Assembly (NCBI GenBank): GCA_963704855.1
Contig: CAVPHY010000017.1
Location: 124,001 to 188,000, forward strand
Reading direction: 5' to 3'
DNA length: 64,000 bases
Source: SZUA-36 sp963704855
GTDB taxonomy: Bacteria > Pseudomonadota > Gammaproteobacteria > Xanthomonadales > SZUA-36
A model generated the notes under the pieces. That model ran no database searches and was not told the origin of the DNA. It saw only the letters and a program-made list of their open reading frames with translations. The translations under genes and the position numbers were made by a program. Below are positions 7,757 to 17,173 of this stretch, one piece after another (positions within the stretch are counted from its first letter, which is position 1; every line of letters begins with the position of its first letter).

Positions 7757-8692
7757 CTAAAACCTGTAATCGTGTTGGATCTGCGAAGCGAGCGCGCTGT
7801 TATCGATGAGAAAACCCCCGACGAATTCATGCAGACCCTGTTCAAAAATGCTGTCGATGTTACTGTCCTTCAGCTTCTGGTAATGTGCCTTAACCATCCG
7901 GCATGATTGGTTTTCGACACCATACTCCAGTTCGAGATGGGCCAGGTTGTTCCTGATTTTCTGCAAGCAAAACGCCAGCGATCGCGGCATTTGCGGGTGC
8001 AGGATCAGGAACTCCGCGACATTCATCGGGTTGATGTCCGTGCCATACAGCCAACGGTAGGCCCGCCGCGCCGACACCGAGCGCAGGATCGTCTCCCATT
8101 GCACCTGGTCCAGGGAAGAGCCGATCTGCGCGAACGACGGCAACAGCAAATAGTACTTCACATCCAGTATCCGCGAGGTGTTGTCCGCCCGTTCCAGGAA
8201 CATGCCCAGCCGTGCGAAATTATACCCATCGTTACGCAACATCGTGCCTGCCATGGCGCCACGCACCACGGCCATTTGCTGGCGGATAACACCCAGCGCA
8301 TCGGGCAAATCCCGCTGCCTGACCTGTTTTGCCAGCAGGGCCTCCAGGGTTATCCACGCCTCGTTGGTTGCCTCCCAGACCTCCCGGGTCAGAGCAGTAC
8401 GCACCAATCGGGCGTTATCCCGCGCTGCTTTCATATTACTGATCACGCTGGCCGGATTGCCCTTGTCACGCAGCAGGAAGCTGATCACCGTGTCTGAGTC
8501 ATAATCGTCATGCCCCGCGTCATAATCGGCAAGCGCACCCGAGGTTGCCAGGATCGATTTCCATTCGGCCGAGGCTGTTGCCGAGCGTGTCAGGGCAATG
8601 CGAAAGCCGGCCTCCAGGAGCCGCGCACCATTTTCCCCGCGTTCAAGATAGCGGAACATCCAGAACAGGCCGGCTGCTGTTTTTCCTAGCAT
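7757..8692 (-). CDS. Alpha-E domain protein (DUF403)
   Basis: A 311-residue, mostly alpha-helical protein beginning MLGKTAAGLFWMFRYLERGE, the standard opening of the alpha-E family. Other conserved stretches are ARLGMFLERADNTSRILDVKYY and SVSARRAYRW. The family is nearly always encoded beside a circularly permuted ATP-grasp ligase and a transglutaminase, and is thought to be part of a peptide-modifying or peptide-ligating system, but no reaction has been firmly assigned. It begins four bases after the ATP-grasp stop. Gene order here (ATP-grasp, alpha-E, transglutaminase, Anbu) is the classic one. Confidence 0.88.
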   Translation of the reverse strand: MLGKTAAGLFWMFRYLERGENGARLLEAGFRIALTRSATASAEWKSILATSGALADYDAGHDDYDSDTVISFLLRDKGNPASVISNMKAARDNARLVRTALTREVWEATNEAWITLEALLAKQVRQRDLPDALGVIRQQMAVVRGAMAGTMLRNDGYNFARLGMFLERADNTSRILDVKYYLLLPSFAQIGSSLDQVQWETILRSVSARRAYRWLYGTDINPMNVAEFLILHPQMPRSLAFCLQKIRNNLAHLELEYGVENQSCRMVKAHYQKLKDSNIDSIFEQGLHEFVGGFLIDNSALASQIQHDYRF

Positions 8693-8696
8693 CGCA

Positions 8697-10130
8697 TCAC
8701 TCCTCCAGCACCCAGGTATCCTTGGTGCCGCCGCCCTGGCTGGAATTGACCACCAGGGATCCCCTGGTCATCGCAACGCGTGTCAGGCCACCCGGTGTAA
8801 TCTCGATACGGTCCGGTGACATCAGCACAAAAGGCCGCAAATCGACATGACGGGGTGACAGGCCTTTTTTGGTAAAAATTGGCACCGTGGAAAGCGCCAG
8901 TGTCGGCTGCGCAATATAATTGGCAGGCCGCGCCTTGAGTTTCTCCCGAAATGCATTGACCTCTTTCTTGCTCGCCGCCGGCCCGACCAGCATTCCATAA
9001 CCGCCGGAACCATGGACTTCCTTTACCACCAGTTCAGCCAGGTTATCGAGCACGTATTGCAACTGGTCCGCTTCCGAACATCGCCAGGTTGGCACGTTGT
9101 TCAACAGCGGCTTCTCACCGGTGTAAAACTCGATGATATCGGGCATATACGAATACAGCGCCTTGTCATCGGCAATCCCGGTTCCGGGCGCGTTCGCGAT
9201 GGTGATCCCACCGGCACGGTACACATCGAATATTCCGGGCACCCCGAGCATCGACTCGTGTTTGAAGTTCAGTGGGTCAAGGTAATCATCATCGACGCGC
9301 CGGTACAGCACATCAATGGCTGTATAGCCCTGGGTCGTGCGCATCGCAACACGGCCATCGACAACCCGTAAATCGTGCCCTTCAACCAGTTCCGCCCCCA
9401 TTTGATCGGCAAGAAAGCTATGCTCGAAGTAGGCCGAATTATGGATGCCCGGTGTCAGCACAGCGACCACGGGTTTGCCATTGCAGGCAGGCGGTGCGCA
9501 GGCCGAAAGTGAGCGGCTGAGATTGGCCGGGTAACTGCTCACCTCGCGCACGGGTATTTGCGAAAACAACTCGGGGAACATGTGCAACATCGTCTCCCGG
9601 TTTTCAAGCATGTACGAAACACCCGAAGGCGTGCGGGCATTATCCTCGAGCACGAAAAAATCATCCGGACCCGTGCGGACAATGTCGGTGCCGATGATAT
9701 GCGTGTATATCCTGCCAGGTGGATCAACACCCACCATCTGCGGCAGGAAGGCCACATTATTTGCAATCAGTTCAACCGGTATACGGCCCGCGCGCAAGAT
9801 CTCCTGCCGGTGATAAATATCGTGGAGGAAAGCATTCAGCGCACGCACACGTTGCTCAATCCCGCGTGACAGTTTGCGCCATTCGCCTGCGGATATGATC
9901 CGCGGCACCACGTCAAATGGTATCAAGCGCTCATCGGCATCCTGGCTACCGTAGACATTGAAGGTAATTCCGGTCTTGCGAAAAAAGGCTTCGGCCTGTG
10001 CCGCCTTCAGATGAATCCGACGCGGATCCTCCCCCTCGAACCAGCGGCCATAATCGTCATAAGGGCCACGCATTTTAACTGCATCGCCAGAACCTGCCGG
10101 GTCCAGCATCTCATCGAAAAAGTCGGTCAT
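8697..10130 (-). CDS. Circularly permuted ATP-grasp ligase
   Basis: A 477-residue protein of the circularly permuted type 2 ATP-grasp family (DUF404/DUF407). It has the usual DEMLDP opening, RGPYDDYGRW, and RRIHLKAAQAEAFFRKTGITFNVY. The ATP-binding region includes DDFFVLEDNARTPSGVSYML at about residues 160-175, and VVKEVHGSGGYGML near residue 375. The enzyme is expected to form amide bonds through an acyl phosphate, probably on a peptide or protein. A good AGGAGA precedes the ATG by a few bases. It is the first gene of the Anbu cluster and lies 76 bases after glgX on the same strand, so it may be partly read from the glycogen transcript. Confidence 0.9.
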   Translation of the reverse strand: MTDFFDEMLDPAGSGDAVKMRGPYDDYGRWFEGEDPRRIHLKAAQAEAFFRKTGITFNVYGSQDADERLIPFDVVPRIISAGEWRKLSRGIEQRVRALNAFLHDIYHRQEILRAGRIPVELIANNVAFLPQMVGVDPPGRIYTHIIGTDIVRTGPDDFFVLEDNARTPSGVSYMLENRETMLHMFPELFSQIPVREVSSYPANLSRSLSACAPPACNGKPVVAVLTPGIHNSAYFEHSFLADQMGAELVEGHDLRVVDGRVAMRTTQGYTAIDVLYRRVDDDYLDPLNFKHESMLGVPGIFDVYRAGGITIANAPGTGIADDKALYSYMPDIIEFYTGEKPLLNNVPTWRCSEADQLQYVLDNLAELVVKEVHGSGGYGMLVGPAASKKEVNAFREKLKARPANYIAQPTLALSTVPIFTKKGLSPRHVDLRPFVLMSPDRIEITPGGLTRVAMTRGSLVVNSSQGGGTKDTWVLEE

Positions 10131-10206
10131 TTATCTCCTGCTCTGATATTCCTTACTGCCATCATACCGTGTTCAGTCCATTGGATGGCAGCGCGGGTGG
10201 TCTTTC

Positions 10207-12288
10207 CTACAGGTATAGCGCACAAGCCATGGATCGCGATGCCAGGCTCCATACCCGGGCATCCGCCTGTGGCGGCGCAAGCTCTGCGCTGTGAAACGCC
10301 AGGCGCCAGGCGCCCGGCTGCGTTAGTTCAGGCAGGGAAAAATTGCGGGGTTCCGCCGATGCGTTCAGCATGATGGCGACCGCCACCAGCCCATTACCGA
10401 CATGCTCTTGACCATCGGGCCTGGCACCTTCCATCTCGGGAAAGAAGAGCGTCATGGCAAACTCACTATGCCACTGTTCCGTCTGCATGCGTCTGCCACC
10501 GGGATGCAGCCATTCGATATCGCGCAGGCCATCACCATCATGGTCGGAACCATGTGGGTAGCGGGTCCGTTTTGCATGCGGCATCTGGCGACGCAGATTG
10601 ATAAGGGCCCGCACCTGGAGCAAAAATTCCGGGTCATCATCCACACCGCTCCAATCCAGCCAGCCTGTCTCATTATCCTGTGCGTAGGCGTTATTGTTGC
10701 CGGCCTGGGAGTTGCCGAACTCATCACCTGCCAGCAGCATCGGTGTACCTTTTGATAACAACAGGGTGCCCAACAGGTTCAAACGCTGCCGGCGTCTTAA
10801 CTGCTGAACTTCAGGGTCGCGGGTCTCACCTTCGACACCGTGGTTGCAACTGTAGTTGTGCGCATGGCCGTCGCGGTTGTCTTCGCCATTGGCATGGTTG
10901 TTCCGTGTTTCGTAACTGACCAGGTCGCGCAAGGTGTAGCCGTCGTGGGACGTCACAAAATTGATACTCGCCTGTGGCGGCCGGTCACTGGATTCAAAAA
11001 TATCGGCTGAACCGTGCAGACGCTTTGCAAGGCTACTCAACTGGTCATCTTCACCACACCAGAACAATCGAACGCTATCGCGATAGCGGTCATTCCACTC
11101 CGCCCAGCGTGATGGGAACTTACCCAGCTGGTAACCACCCGGGCCCGGGTCCCACGGCTCTGCAATGAGCTTGGCGTTGGACAGTTCCGGATCATCGTTG
11201 ATCAGCCGCAACAGATCGTGGGACGGATTAAAACCCTGCGGGGATCTGCCCAGCACCGGGGCAAGATCAAACCTGAACCCATCCACACCCATGCTTCTGT
11301 GCCAGTAAACCAGGCTGTCCCTGATCATGGCCTGTACGCGCGGGTGATCCGCGTTGATGGTATTGCCACAACCGGTATCGTTGATATAAACCCCGGGGTC
11401 TTTGGAATCGGTTCTGTAATAGGCCAGGTTATCGATACCGCGGAAGCTGATTGAAGGCCCCCTGGAGCCACCCTCACCGGTGTGGTTGTAGACCACGTCC
11501 AGTATGACCTCGATACCGGCTTCATGAATGGCGTTCACCATGTCGCGGAACTCACCAACCGCATCCCGGTGGGCATACCGCGCTTCCGGGGTGAAGAAAT
11601 TGATGCTGTTGTACCCCCAGAAATTCTTCAGCCCGCGACCGACCAGGAAACTCTCATCGATCATCGTGTGTACCGGCATCAGCTCCAGCGAGGTGATACC
11701 CAGGGCCTTGAGGTAGGCGAGAATTTCTCCATTGCGCATACCCTGGAATTTACCACGCTCGCTCTCCGGAATATCCGGGTGCCGCATGGTATAACCACGC
11801 ACATTGGCTTCGTAAATGATGGTCTCTGACCAGGGAATACGCACACGCGCGGCCCGGGGCGCCGTATCAGGCCCCATAACAATAGACTTGGGTATGAAGG
11901 CCGCACTATCGGTGCGGTTGGGCTGCATCGACTTGCCGGTGGTTGAGTGATCATAGTCATAAACTGCACCGGCCCACTGGAACGAACCGTCCAGTGCTTG
12001 CGCATACGGGTCGATCAACAGCTTGGACGGGTTGTAACGCAGACCGCTGTCGGGCGCCCACGGGCCGTGGGCGCGGTAACCATAACGCTGGCCGGGTTCA
12101 CAACCCGGCAGATAACCGGACCAGACACCATCCTGGTTGCCGGGCAATCTGAAGCACTTTACCTGTTGACCCGAGGCATCGAACAGGCAAAGTTCAATCG
12201 CTTCAGCGCCTGACGAGTACAGGGCAAAATTCACACCCTGTCCGTCCCAGCTCGCCCCGAGCTGTTCCCCACGACCTGCCTGGATCAT
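10207..12288 (-). CDS. glgX: Glycogen debranching enzyme GlgX
   Basis: A 693-residue GH13_11 enzyme that hydrolyses alpha-1,6 branches of phosphorylase-trimmed glycogen in the cytoplasm. It has an N-terminal CBM48 domain (about 1-140; LGASWDGQGVNFALYSSGAE), the catalytic barrel and a short C-terminal sheet domain. The nucleophile Asp is in GVDGFRFDLAPVLG, the acid Glu in AKLIAEPWDPG, and the third Asp in NFVTSHDGYTLRD. The length fits GlgX. Its start codon overlaps the glgP stop in an ATGA, which points to translational coupling and agrees with GlgX acting after phosphorylase. Confidence 0.95.
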   Translation of the reverse strand: MIQAGRGEQLGASWDGQGVNFALYSSGAEAIELCLFDASGQQVKCFRLPGNQDGVWSGYLPGCEPGQRYGYRAHGPWAPDSGLRYNPSKLLIDPYAQALDGSFQWAGAVYDYDHSTTGKSMQPNRTDSAAFIPKSIVMGPDTAPRAARVRIPWSETIIYEANVRGYTMRHPDIPESERGKFQGMRNGEILAYLKALGITSLELMPVHTMIDESFLVGRGLKNFWGYNSINFFTPEARYAHRDAVGEFRDMVNAIHEAGIEVILDVVYNHTGEGGSRGPSISFRGIDNLAYYRTDSKDPGVYINDTGCGNTINADHPRVQAMIRDSLVYWHRSMGVDGFRFDLAPVLGRSPQGFNPSHDLLRLINDDPELSNAKLIAEPWDPGPGGYQLGKFPSRWAEWNDRYRDSVRLFWCGEDDQLSSLAKRLHGSADIFESSDRPPQASINFVTSHDGYTLRDLVSYETRNNHANGEDNRDGHAHNYSCNHGVEGETRDPEVQQLRRRQRLNLLGTLLLSKGTPMLLAGDEFGNSQAGNNNAYAQDNETGWLDWSGVDDDPEFLLQVRALINLRRQMPHAKRTRYPHGSDHDGDGLRDIEWLHPGGRRMQTEQWHSEFAMTLFFPEMEGARPDGQEHVGNGLVAVAIMLNASAEPRNFSLPELTQPGAWRLAFHSAELAPPQADARVWSLASRSMACALYL

Positions 12289-14789
12289 GAGTCGCCGGAA
12301 GTGATGCTTTCGAGGTGCCAGATATCCCGGTTGTAATCACGCATGGTGCGATCGGTCGAAAACCGCCCTGAATTGGCACTGTTCAGGATGCTCATACGGG
12401 TCCAGCGCTGCGGGTCCTGGTAAGCCATTCCGGCCGCCTCCTGGGTATCGATGTAGCTGCGGAAATCTGCAGCCGTCATCCAGGGATCACGGGGGTTGCG
12501 TACCGAGGCGATCACGTTATCGAGTATACCGGGCTCAAACTGGTTGAAGTGGCCGTTGTCGAGCAAACGCATGACGCGTCTGAAATCCCGGTCGCCATCT
12601 ATGATTGACTGTGGGTTGTAATTATCCCTGATGGCGGGAATCTCATCCACGGTCAGGCCGAACAGGAAGAAGTTTTCCTCACCGACCGCTTCGAGAATCT
12701 CCACGTTGGCGCCGTCCAGCGTACCGATGGTGACGGCGCCATTCATCATGAACTTCATATTGCCGGTGCCGGAAGCCTCCTTGCCGGCCGTAGATATCTG
12801 CTCCGATAAATCGGCGGCCGGACAGATCACTTCCATCGCCGAAACGTTGTAATCCGGATAGAACACCAGTTGCAAGCGTCCCCGCATGGCGGGATCCGTA
12901 TTGATCACCGCGGCCACGTTATTGATCAGCTTGATCTGGTTCTTGGCCATTTCGTAGCCTGGAGCGGCCTTGCCGCCAATGATGATGACCCGGGGTGTTA
13001 ACTGATCACCATCGCCACGCTGGATCCGGTCATACAGGTGGATGGCATGCAACACGTTCAGTAACTGTCGCTTGTACTCATGGATACGTTTGACCTGTAC
13101 GTCGAACATCATGGCGGGATCGACCACCAGCCGGGTCTTGTCCTTTATTTTTTCCGCGAGCCGGACCTTGTTAGACTGCTTGACGGCCCTCCACGCCTCC
13201 TGGAAAGCGGTATCCTCAGCTAACGGCGCGAGCTTCTCCAGTTGCTCGAGATCGGTCACCCAGTCCTCACCGATATGTTCATTGACCAGGTCAGCCAGCC
13301 CGGTATTACAGGCCGCCAGCCAGCGGCGCTGGGTTACGCCATTGGTCTTGTTGTTGAATTTTTGCGGCCAGAGTTCTGCGAAATCTCTGAACAGACCCTG
13401 CTTGAGCAACTTCGAGTGAAGTTCAGCAACACCATTCACCGAAAAGCTGCCGACGATGGCGAGGTAGGCCATGCGTATTTTTTTCTCGGCACCCTCCTGG
13501 ATCAATGACATGCGTCCCAGGATATGGGTATCGCCCGGCCAGCGCCGGCTGACTTCGGTGAGGAAGCGCACATTGATCTCGTAGATGATCTCCAGCAGAC
13601 GTGGTAACAATTGTTCAAACATGAAAACCGGCCATGTTTCCAGGGCCTCGGGCAATAGCGTGTGGTTGGTATAGGCCATCGTCGAAGTGGTGATTTTCCA
13701 GGCTGCATCCCACGAGAGGCCGTGATCATCCATTAACAGGCGCATCAGTTCCGGTACCGCGATGGCCGGATGCGTATCGTTCAACTGGAAACAGTGCTTG
13801 TCGGCGAACCCGCTGAAATTACTCCCGTTCGATTTAACCCAGCTTTGCAATATGTCCTGTAAACTGGCAGAGGCCAAAAAGTACTGCTGACGCAGACGCA
13901 ATTCCCGCCCGTTTTCGGTTTCTGCGTTTGGATACAACACCATGGTGATGTTTTCGGCCTCATTCTTGGCCGCCACCGCATCCGAATAATCGCCGGCATT
14001 GAATTCTTCAAGATCAAATTCGTCGGTGGCTCCCGCCGACCACAAACGCAAGGTATTGACCATCTCGTTCCGGTAACCGGGGATGGGTATGTCATAGGGG
14101 ATCGCCAGTACATCACGTGTATCGACCCAGTCGGTCCGGGTTTTACCCAGTGAATCCTTGAAACGCGTAACACGACCGCCGAACTTGATGGTCTGCGCGC
14201 GCTCACTTCGTTCAATCTCCCAGGGATAGCCATCTCTGAGCCAGGCATCGGGCTCTTCCACCTGGCGACCGTTTTCCAGGCGTTGGTGAAACATGCCGTA
14301 ACGGTAGCGAATCCCGTAACCGGTGACCGGCAATGCGAGGGTGGCACAGCTATCGAGGAAACAGGCAGCCAGGCGCCCCAGGCCACCATTACCCAGCCCG
14401 GCATCAAGCTCCTGGCCATGCAGGTCTTCCAGTTCAACACCAAGACGGTGCAGGGCTTCATCAGTTTGCTCGGTGATACCCAGGTTTAAAAGCGCATTCC
14501 TCAGCAATCGCCCCATAAGAAATTCCAGGGACAGGTAGCAGGCCCGCTTCCCTTTGCTTCTTTCCATATTGGTGCGGGTATTGATCCAGCGCTCCACGAT
14601 CCGTTCCCTCGTCGCATAAACCAGCGCCTGGTAAAGGAAGGTCTCATGCTTGCGCAATGAGCGTCTGCACAGCATACGGCTGTGATAATGTATGGTATCG
14701 GCAAGGATGGCATCTGCATCCATGGCCAGCGCGGGCAGGTTCAGTAATTCAATATCACCTACGCCGTCAGTTTCTAACTGATCTATCAT
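12285..14789 (-). CDS. glgP: Glycogen phosphorylase
   Basis: An 834-residue GT35 phosphorylase that releases glucose-1-phosphate from the non-reducing ends of glycogen or maltodextrin, using pyridoxal phosphate. Conserved landmarks appear in order: ACYLSLEFLMGR, GLGNGGLGRLAACFLDS, GYGIRYRYGMF, NDTHPAIAVPELMR, and the PLP-lysine region EASGTGNMKFMMNG followed by TIGTLDGANVEI. Asn replaces nothing obvious and all motifs are intact. The regulatory phosphorylation site of animal enzymes is not expected here. It is separated from glgB by the inverted-repeat element, and overlaps glgX by four bases. Confidence 0.96.
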   Translation of the reverse strand: MIDQLETDGVGDIELLNLPALAMDADAILADTIHYHSRMLCRRSLRKHETFLYQALVYATRERIVERWINTRTNMERSKGKRACYLSLEFLMGRLLRNALLNLGITEQTDEALHRLGVELEDLHGQELDAGLGNGGLGRLAACFLDSCATLALPVTGYGIRYRYGMFHQRLENGRQVEEPDAWLRDGYPWEIERSERAQTIKFGGRVTRFKDSLGKTRTDWVDTRDVLAIPYDIPIPGYRNEMVNTLRLWSAGATDEFDLEEFNAGDYSDAVAAKNEAENITMVLYPNAETENGRELRLRQQYFLASASLQDILQSWVKSNGSNFSGFADKHCFQLNDTHPAIAVPELMRLLMDDHGLSWDAAWKITTSTMAYTNHTLLPEALETWPVFMFEQLLPRLLEIIYEINVRFLTEVSRRWPGDTHILGRMSLIQEGAEKKIRMAYLAIVGSFSVNGVAELHSKLLKQGLFRDFAELWPQKFNNKTNGVTQRRWLAACNTGLADLVNEHIGEDWVTDLEQLEKLAPLAEDTAFQEAWRAVKQSNKVRLAEKIKDKTRLVVDPAMMFDVQVKRIHEYKRQLLNVLHAIHLYDRIQRGDGDQLTPRVIIIGGKAAPGYEMAKNQIKLINNVAAVINTDPAMRGRLQLVFYPDYNVSAMEVICPAADLSEQISTAGKEASGTGNMKFMMNGAVTIGTLDGANVEILEAVGEENFFLFGLTVDEIPAIRDNYNPQSIIDGDRDFRRVMRLLDNGHFNQFEPGILDNVIASVRNPRDPWMTAADFRSYIDTQEAAGMAYQDPQRWTRMSILNSANSGRFSTDRTMRDYNRDIWHLESITSGDS

Positions 14790-14811
14790 TATGTTGTTCT
14801 CCGAAATTCTT

Positions 14812-14978
14812 TTAAGGAGTCTCTGATTTATTCTGAGCGAAGTAGATTGTGATTCAAAATGTCCAGATTCAAGGCGTAGATCGCACGTAATAGCTGGCTA
14901 TTGCGAAGATTTACAACGCAGAAGCTGGATTTTTTGGTCACAAGATACGAGTTCATGAATAGATCAGAGGTTCCTTAA
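14812..14978. repeat. 167-bp full-length imperfect inverted repeat (MITE-like)
   Basis: The whole gap between glgP and glgB is one long imperfect palindrome. The left end reads TTAAGGAGTCTCTGATTTAT and the right end, read on the other strand, TTAAGGAACCTCTGATCTAT. Farther inward TTGTGA and TCCAG pair, and the two arms meet at the centre AATAGCTGGCTATT. Both outer ends are TTAA, which could be a duplicated target site. The right TTAA includes the glgB stop codon. There is no ORF inside. It looks like a non-autonomous mobile element, which as RNA would fold into a long hairpin between glgB and glgP. Confidence 0.7.
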
Positions 14979-17152
14979 CCAGGGTTTGTTATTTTTAACA
15001 TCAATGTCGCCAGCGGCGGCAGGTCTATCTGCAAGGAATGCTCACGCCCGTGCGCCGCAACATTTTCTGTCTGAAGTTCACCAGGCACCCCTACACCACT
15101 GCCACCGTAGATACTGGAATCGGTGTTGAGCAACTCCGAATACTTACCAGCCTGCGGCACACCGATACGATAACCTGATCGGACCAGTGGTGTGAAGTTG
15201 CTGATGCATACCACAAAGGCGCCGTCAGACGCGCGGCGCAACCAGCTCAACACGCTGCTGTCTGCATCCTGCCAGTCGATCCATTCAAAACCTTCGTGGC
15301 TGAAATCCAGTTCATGCAGCGCGGGTGTTTCCCGGTAGACCCGGTTGAGATCCCTTACCAGGTCCTGTACGCCTTTGTGCAAAGGTTGCTCCAATAGATA
15401 CCAGTCGAGGGACTGGTCGTGATTCCACTCCCTTTGCTGGGCAATTTCAGCCCCCATAAACAGCAATTTTTTGCCCGGGTGAGCATACATGAAACCGTAG
15501 TATGCGCGCAGGTTGGCAAACCGTTGCCATTCGTCCCCCGGCATACGGCCCAACAATGAGCGCTTACCATGCACGACTTCATCATGCGACAGCGGCAGCA
15601 CAAAATTCTCATCAAACGCATACACCAGGCCAAAGGTCATCTTGTCGTGATGATACTTGCGGTGCACCGGGTCCTCGCACATATATGACAGGGTGTCGTT
15701 CATCCAGCCCATGTTCCACTTGTAGGTGAAACCAAGCCCACCTGAACTGGTGGGTCGCGATACACCGGGCCAGGCGGTGGACTCCTCCGCATAACTGGTG
15801 GCCTTGTAGTCGTGGATAATCTCATTGAACTGGCGCAGGAACTCCACCGCCTCGAGGTGTTGATTACCGCCAAACTCATTTGGCAACCACTCACCCTCCT
15901 TGCGGGAGTAATCCAGGTAAAGCATCGAAGCCACGGCATCGACACGCAGGGCATCGATGTGGAAACTATCAATCCAGCAAAGCGCACTGCCCATCAGGTA
16001 GTTGATCACTTCGCGGCGGCCGTAGTTGAATATCAATGTCCCCCAGTCCGAGTGCTCGCCCTTGCGTGGGTCTTCGTGTTCATACAGGGCGGTTCCATCG
16101 AGACGCCGTAGCCCGTGCTCGTCTTTTGGAAAATGGGCGGGTACCCAGTCCATGATCACGGCAATACCCGCCCGGTGAAAACGGTCCACCAGGTAACGGA
16201 AATCATCCGGCTCACCAAAACGTTGAGTCGGTGCATACAAACCGATCGGCTGATAACCCCAGGAGCCATCGAACGGGTGTTCCGTTACCGGCAACAGTTC
16301 TACGTGTGTGAAGTTCATCTGCCGGACATAGGCCACGAGCTCATTGGCCAGTTCGCGATAGCTCAGGAAGCGGTTATTCTCGCCACGTTGCCATGAGCCG
16401 AGGTGTACCTCGTAAATGCTGATGGCCTCGCTCATTACGGGAACCTGTGATCTGCCCGAGGTCCACTCGTTGTCCCGCCAGTGGTAGTTGCTCTGGTACA
16501 CCCTCGACGCGTTACCCGGCGGCGCCTCGTGAAACTGCCCCGTGGGGTCGGACTTGAACGGCAGCAATTCACCCTGCCTGTCCAGCAGTTCAAATTTGTA
16601 GTACGAACCCTGTCCGACACCGGGTATAAAGATTTCCCACAGGCCGTTGCCAGGGTGCAGACGCATCACGTGACAACGGCCGTCCCAGTTATTGAATTCG
16701 CCAACCACGCTGACACGCGAGGCATTGGGTGCCCAGATCGCGAAAAAAGTACCGGCAACCCCGAGTGAACGGGTGGGGTGTGCACCCAGCTTCTTGGCGA
16801 TGTCCCGGTGTGACCCCTGCCCGATCAGGTAGAGATCAAGCTCACCCAGCATGGGTGGAAAACGATAAGCGTCCTCCACCTCCCAGCTGATGCCATCGGC
16901 GCGTGTGATTCGCAGCCGATAATGGCGTTTACGCGGGGGAAATTCGACCTCGAATATGCCATCCGGGTGAACCCTTTGCATCGGTAATGGACCACTGTCG
17001 CCATCGAGCAACAGTTCCACCGTCTCTGCCTGGGGCTGAATCGTCCTGACGATACGCTGGCCATTCTCACGCTGTATTCCATAAACGGAGAAGGGACCGC
17101 CGTGCCGGCCACCGGCCAAAGCGTTCAGCGTTGCTCTATTTAAGCCGGACAT
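14975..17152 (-). CDS. glgB: 1,4-alpha-glucan branching enzyme
   Basis: A 725-residue GH13_9 branching enzyme, which cuts alpha-1,4 chains and rejoins them as alpha-1,6 branches in glycogen. An N-terminal N1 domain is followed by CBM48 (TFFAIWAPNASRVSVVGEFN at about 130-150). The catalytic barrel has the nucleophile Asp in IDALRVDAVASMLYLDYSR, the Glu in SYAEESTAWPGVSRP, and the Asp in LPLSHDEVVHGK. Length and all seven typical regions fit GlgB. The gene starts 21 bases after glgC. Its stop codon lies inside the terminal TTAA of the inverted-repeat element, so insertion seems to have occurred exactly at the gene end. Confidence 0.96.
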   Translation of the reverse strand: MSGLNRATLNALAGGRHGGPFSVYGIQRENGQRIVRTIQPQAETVELLLDGDSGPLPMQRVHPDGIFEVEFPPRKRHYRLRITRADGISWEVEDAYRFPPMLGELDLYLIGQGSHRDIAKKLGAHPTRSLGVAGTFFAIWAPNASRVSVVGEFNNWDGRCHVMRLHPGNGLWEIFIPGVGQGSYYKFELLDRQGELLPFKSDPTGQFHEAPPGNASRVYQSNYHWRDNEWTSGRSQVPVMSEAISIYEVHLGSWQRGENNRFLSYRELANELVAYVRQMNFTHVELLPVTEHPFDGSWGYQPIGLYAPTQRFGEPDDFRYLVDRFHRAGIAVIMDWVPAHFPKDEHGLRRLDGTALYEHEDPRKGEHSDWGTLIFNYGRREVINYLMGSALCWIDSFHIDALRVDAVASMLYLDYSRKEGEWLPNEFGGNQHLEAVEFLRQFNEIIHDYKATSYAEESTAWPGVSRPTSSGGLGFTYKWNMGWMNDTLSYMCEDPVHRKYHHDKMTFGLVYAFDENFVLPLSHDEVVHGKRSLLGRMPGDEWQRFANLRAYYGFMYAHPGKKLLFMGAEIAQQREWNHDQSLDWYLLEQPLHKGVQDLVRDLNRVYRETPALHELDFSHEGFEWIDWQDADSSVLSWLRRASDGAFVVCISNFTPLVRSGYRIGVPQAGKYSELLNTDSSIYGGSGVGVPGELQTENVAAHGREHSLQIDLPPLATLMLKITNPG

Positions 17153-17173
17153 AAAAACCTGGAATCATTATTG

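Noticed and set aside
7750..7845. Longer start for the transglutaminase
   Set aside because: It would run 89 bases into the alpha-E gene. The conserved start follows the alpha-E stop.
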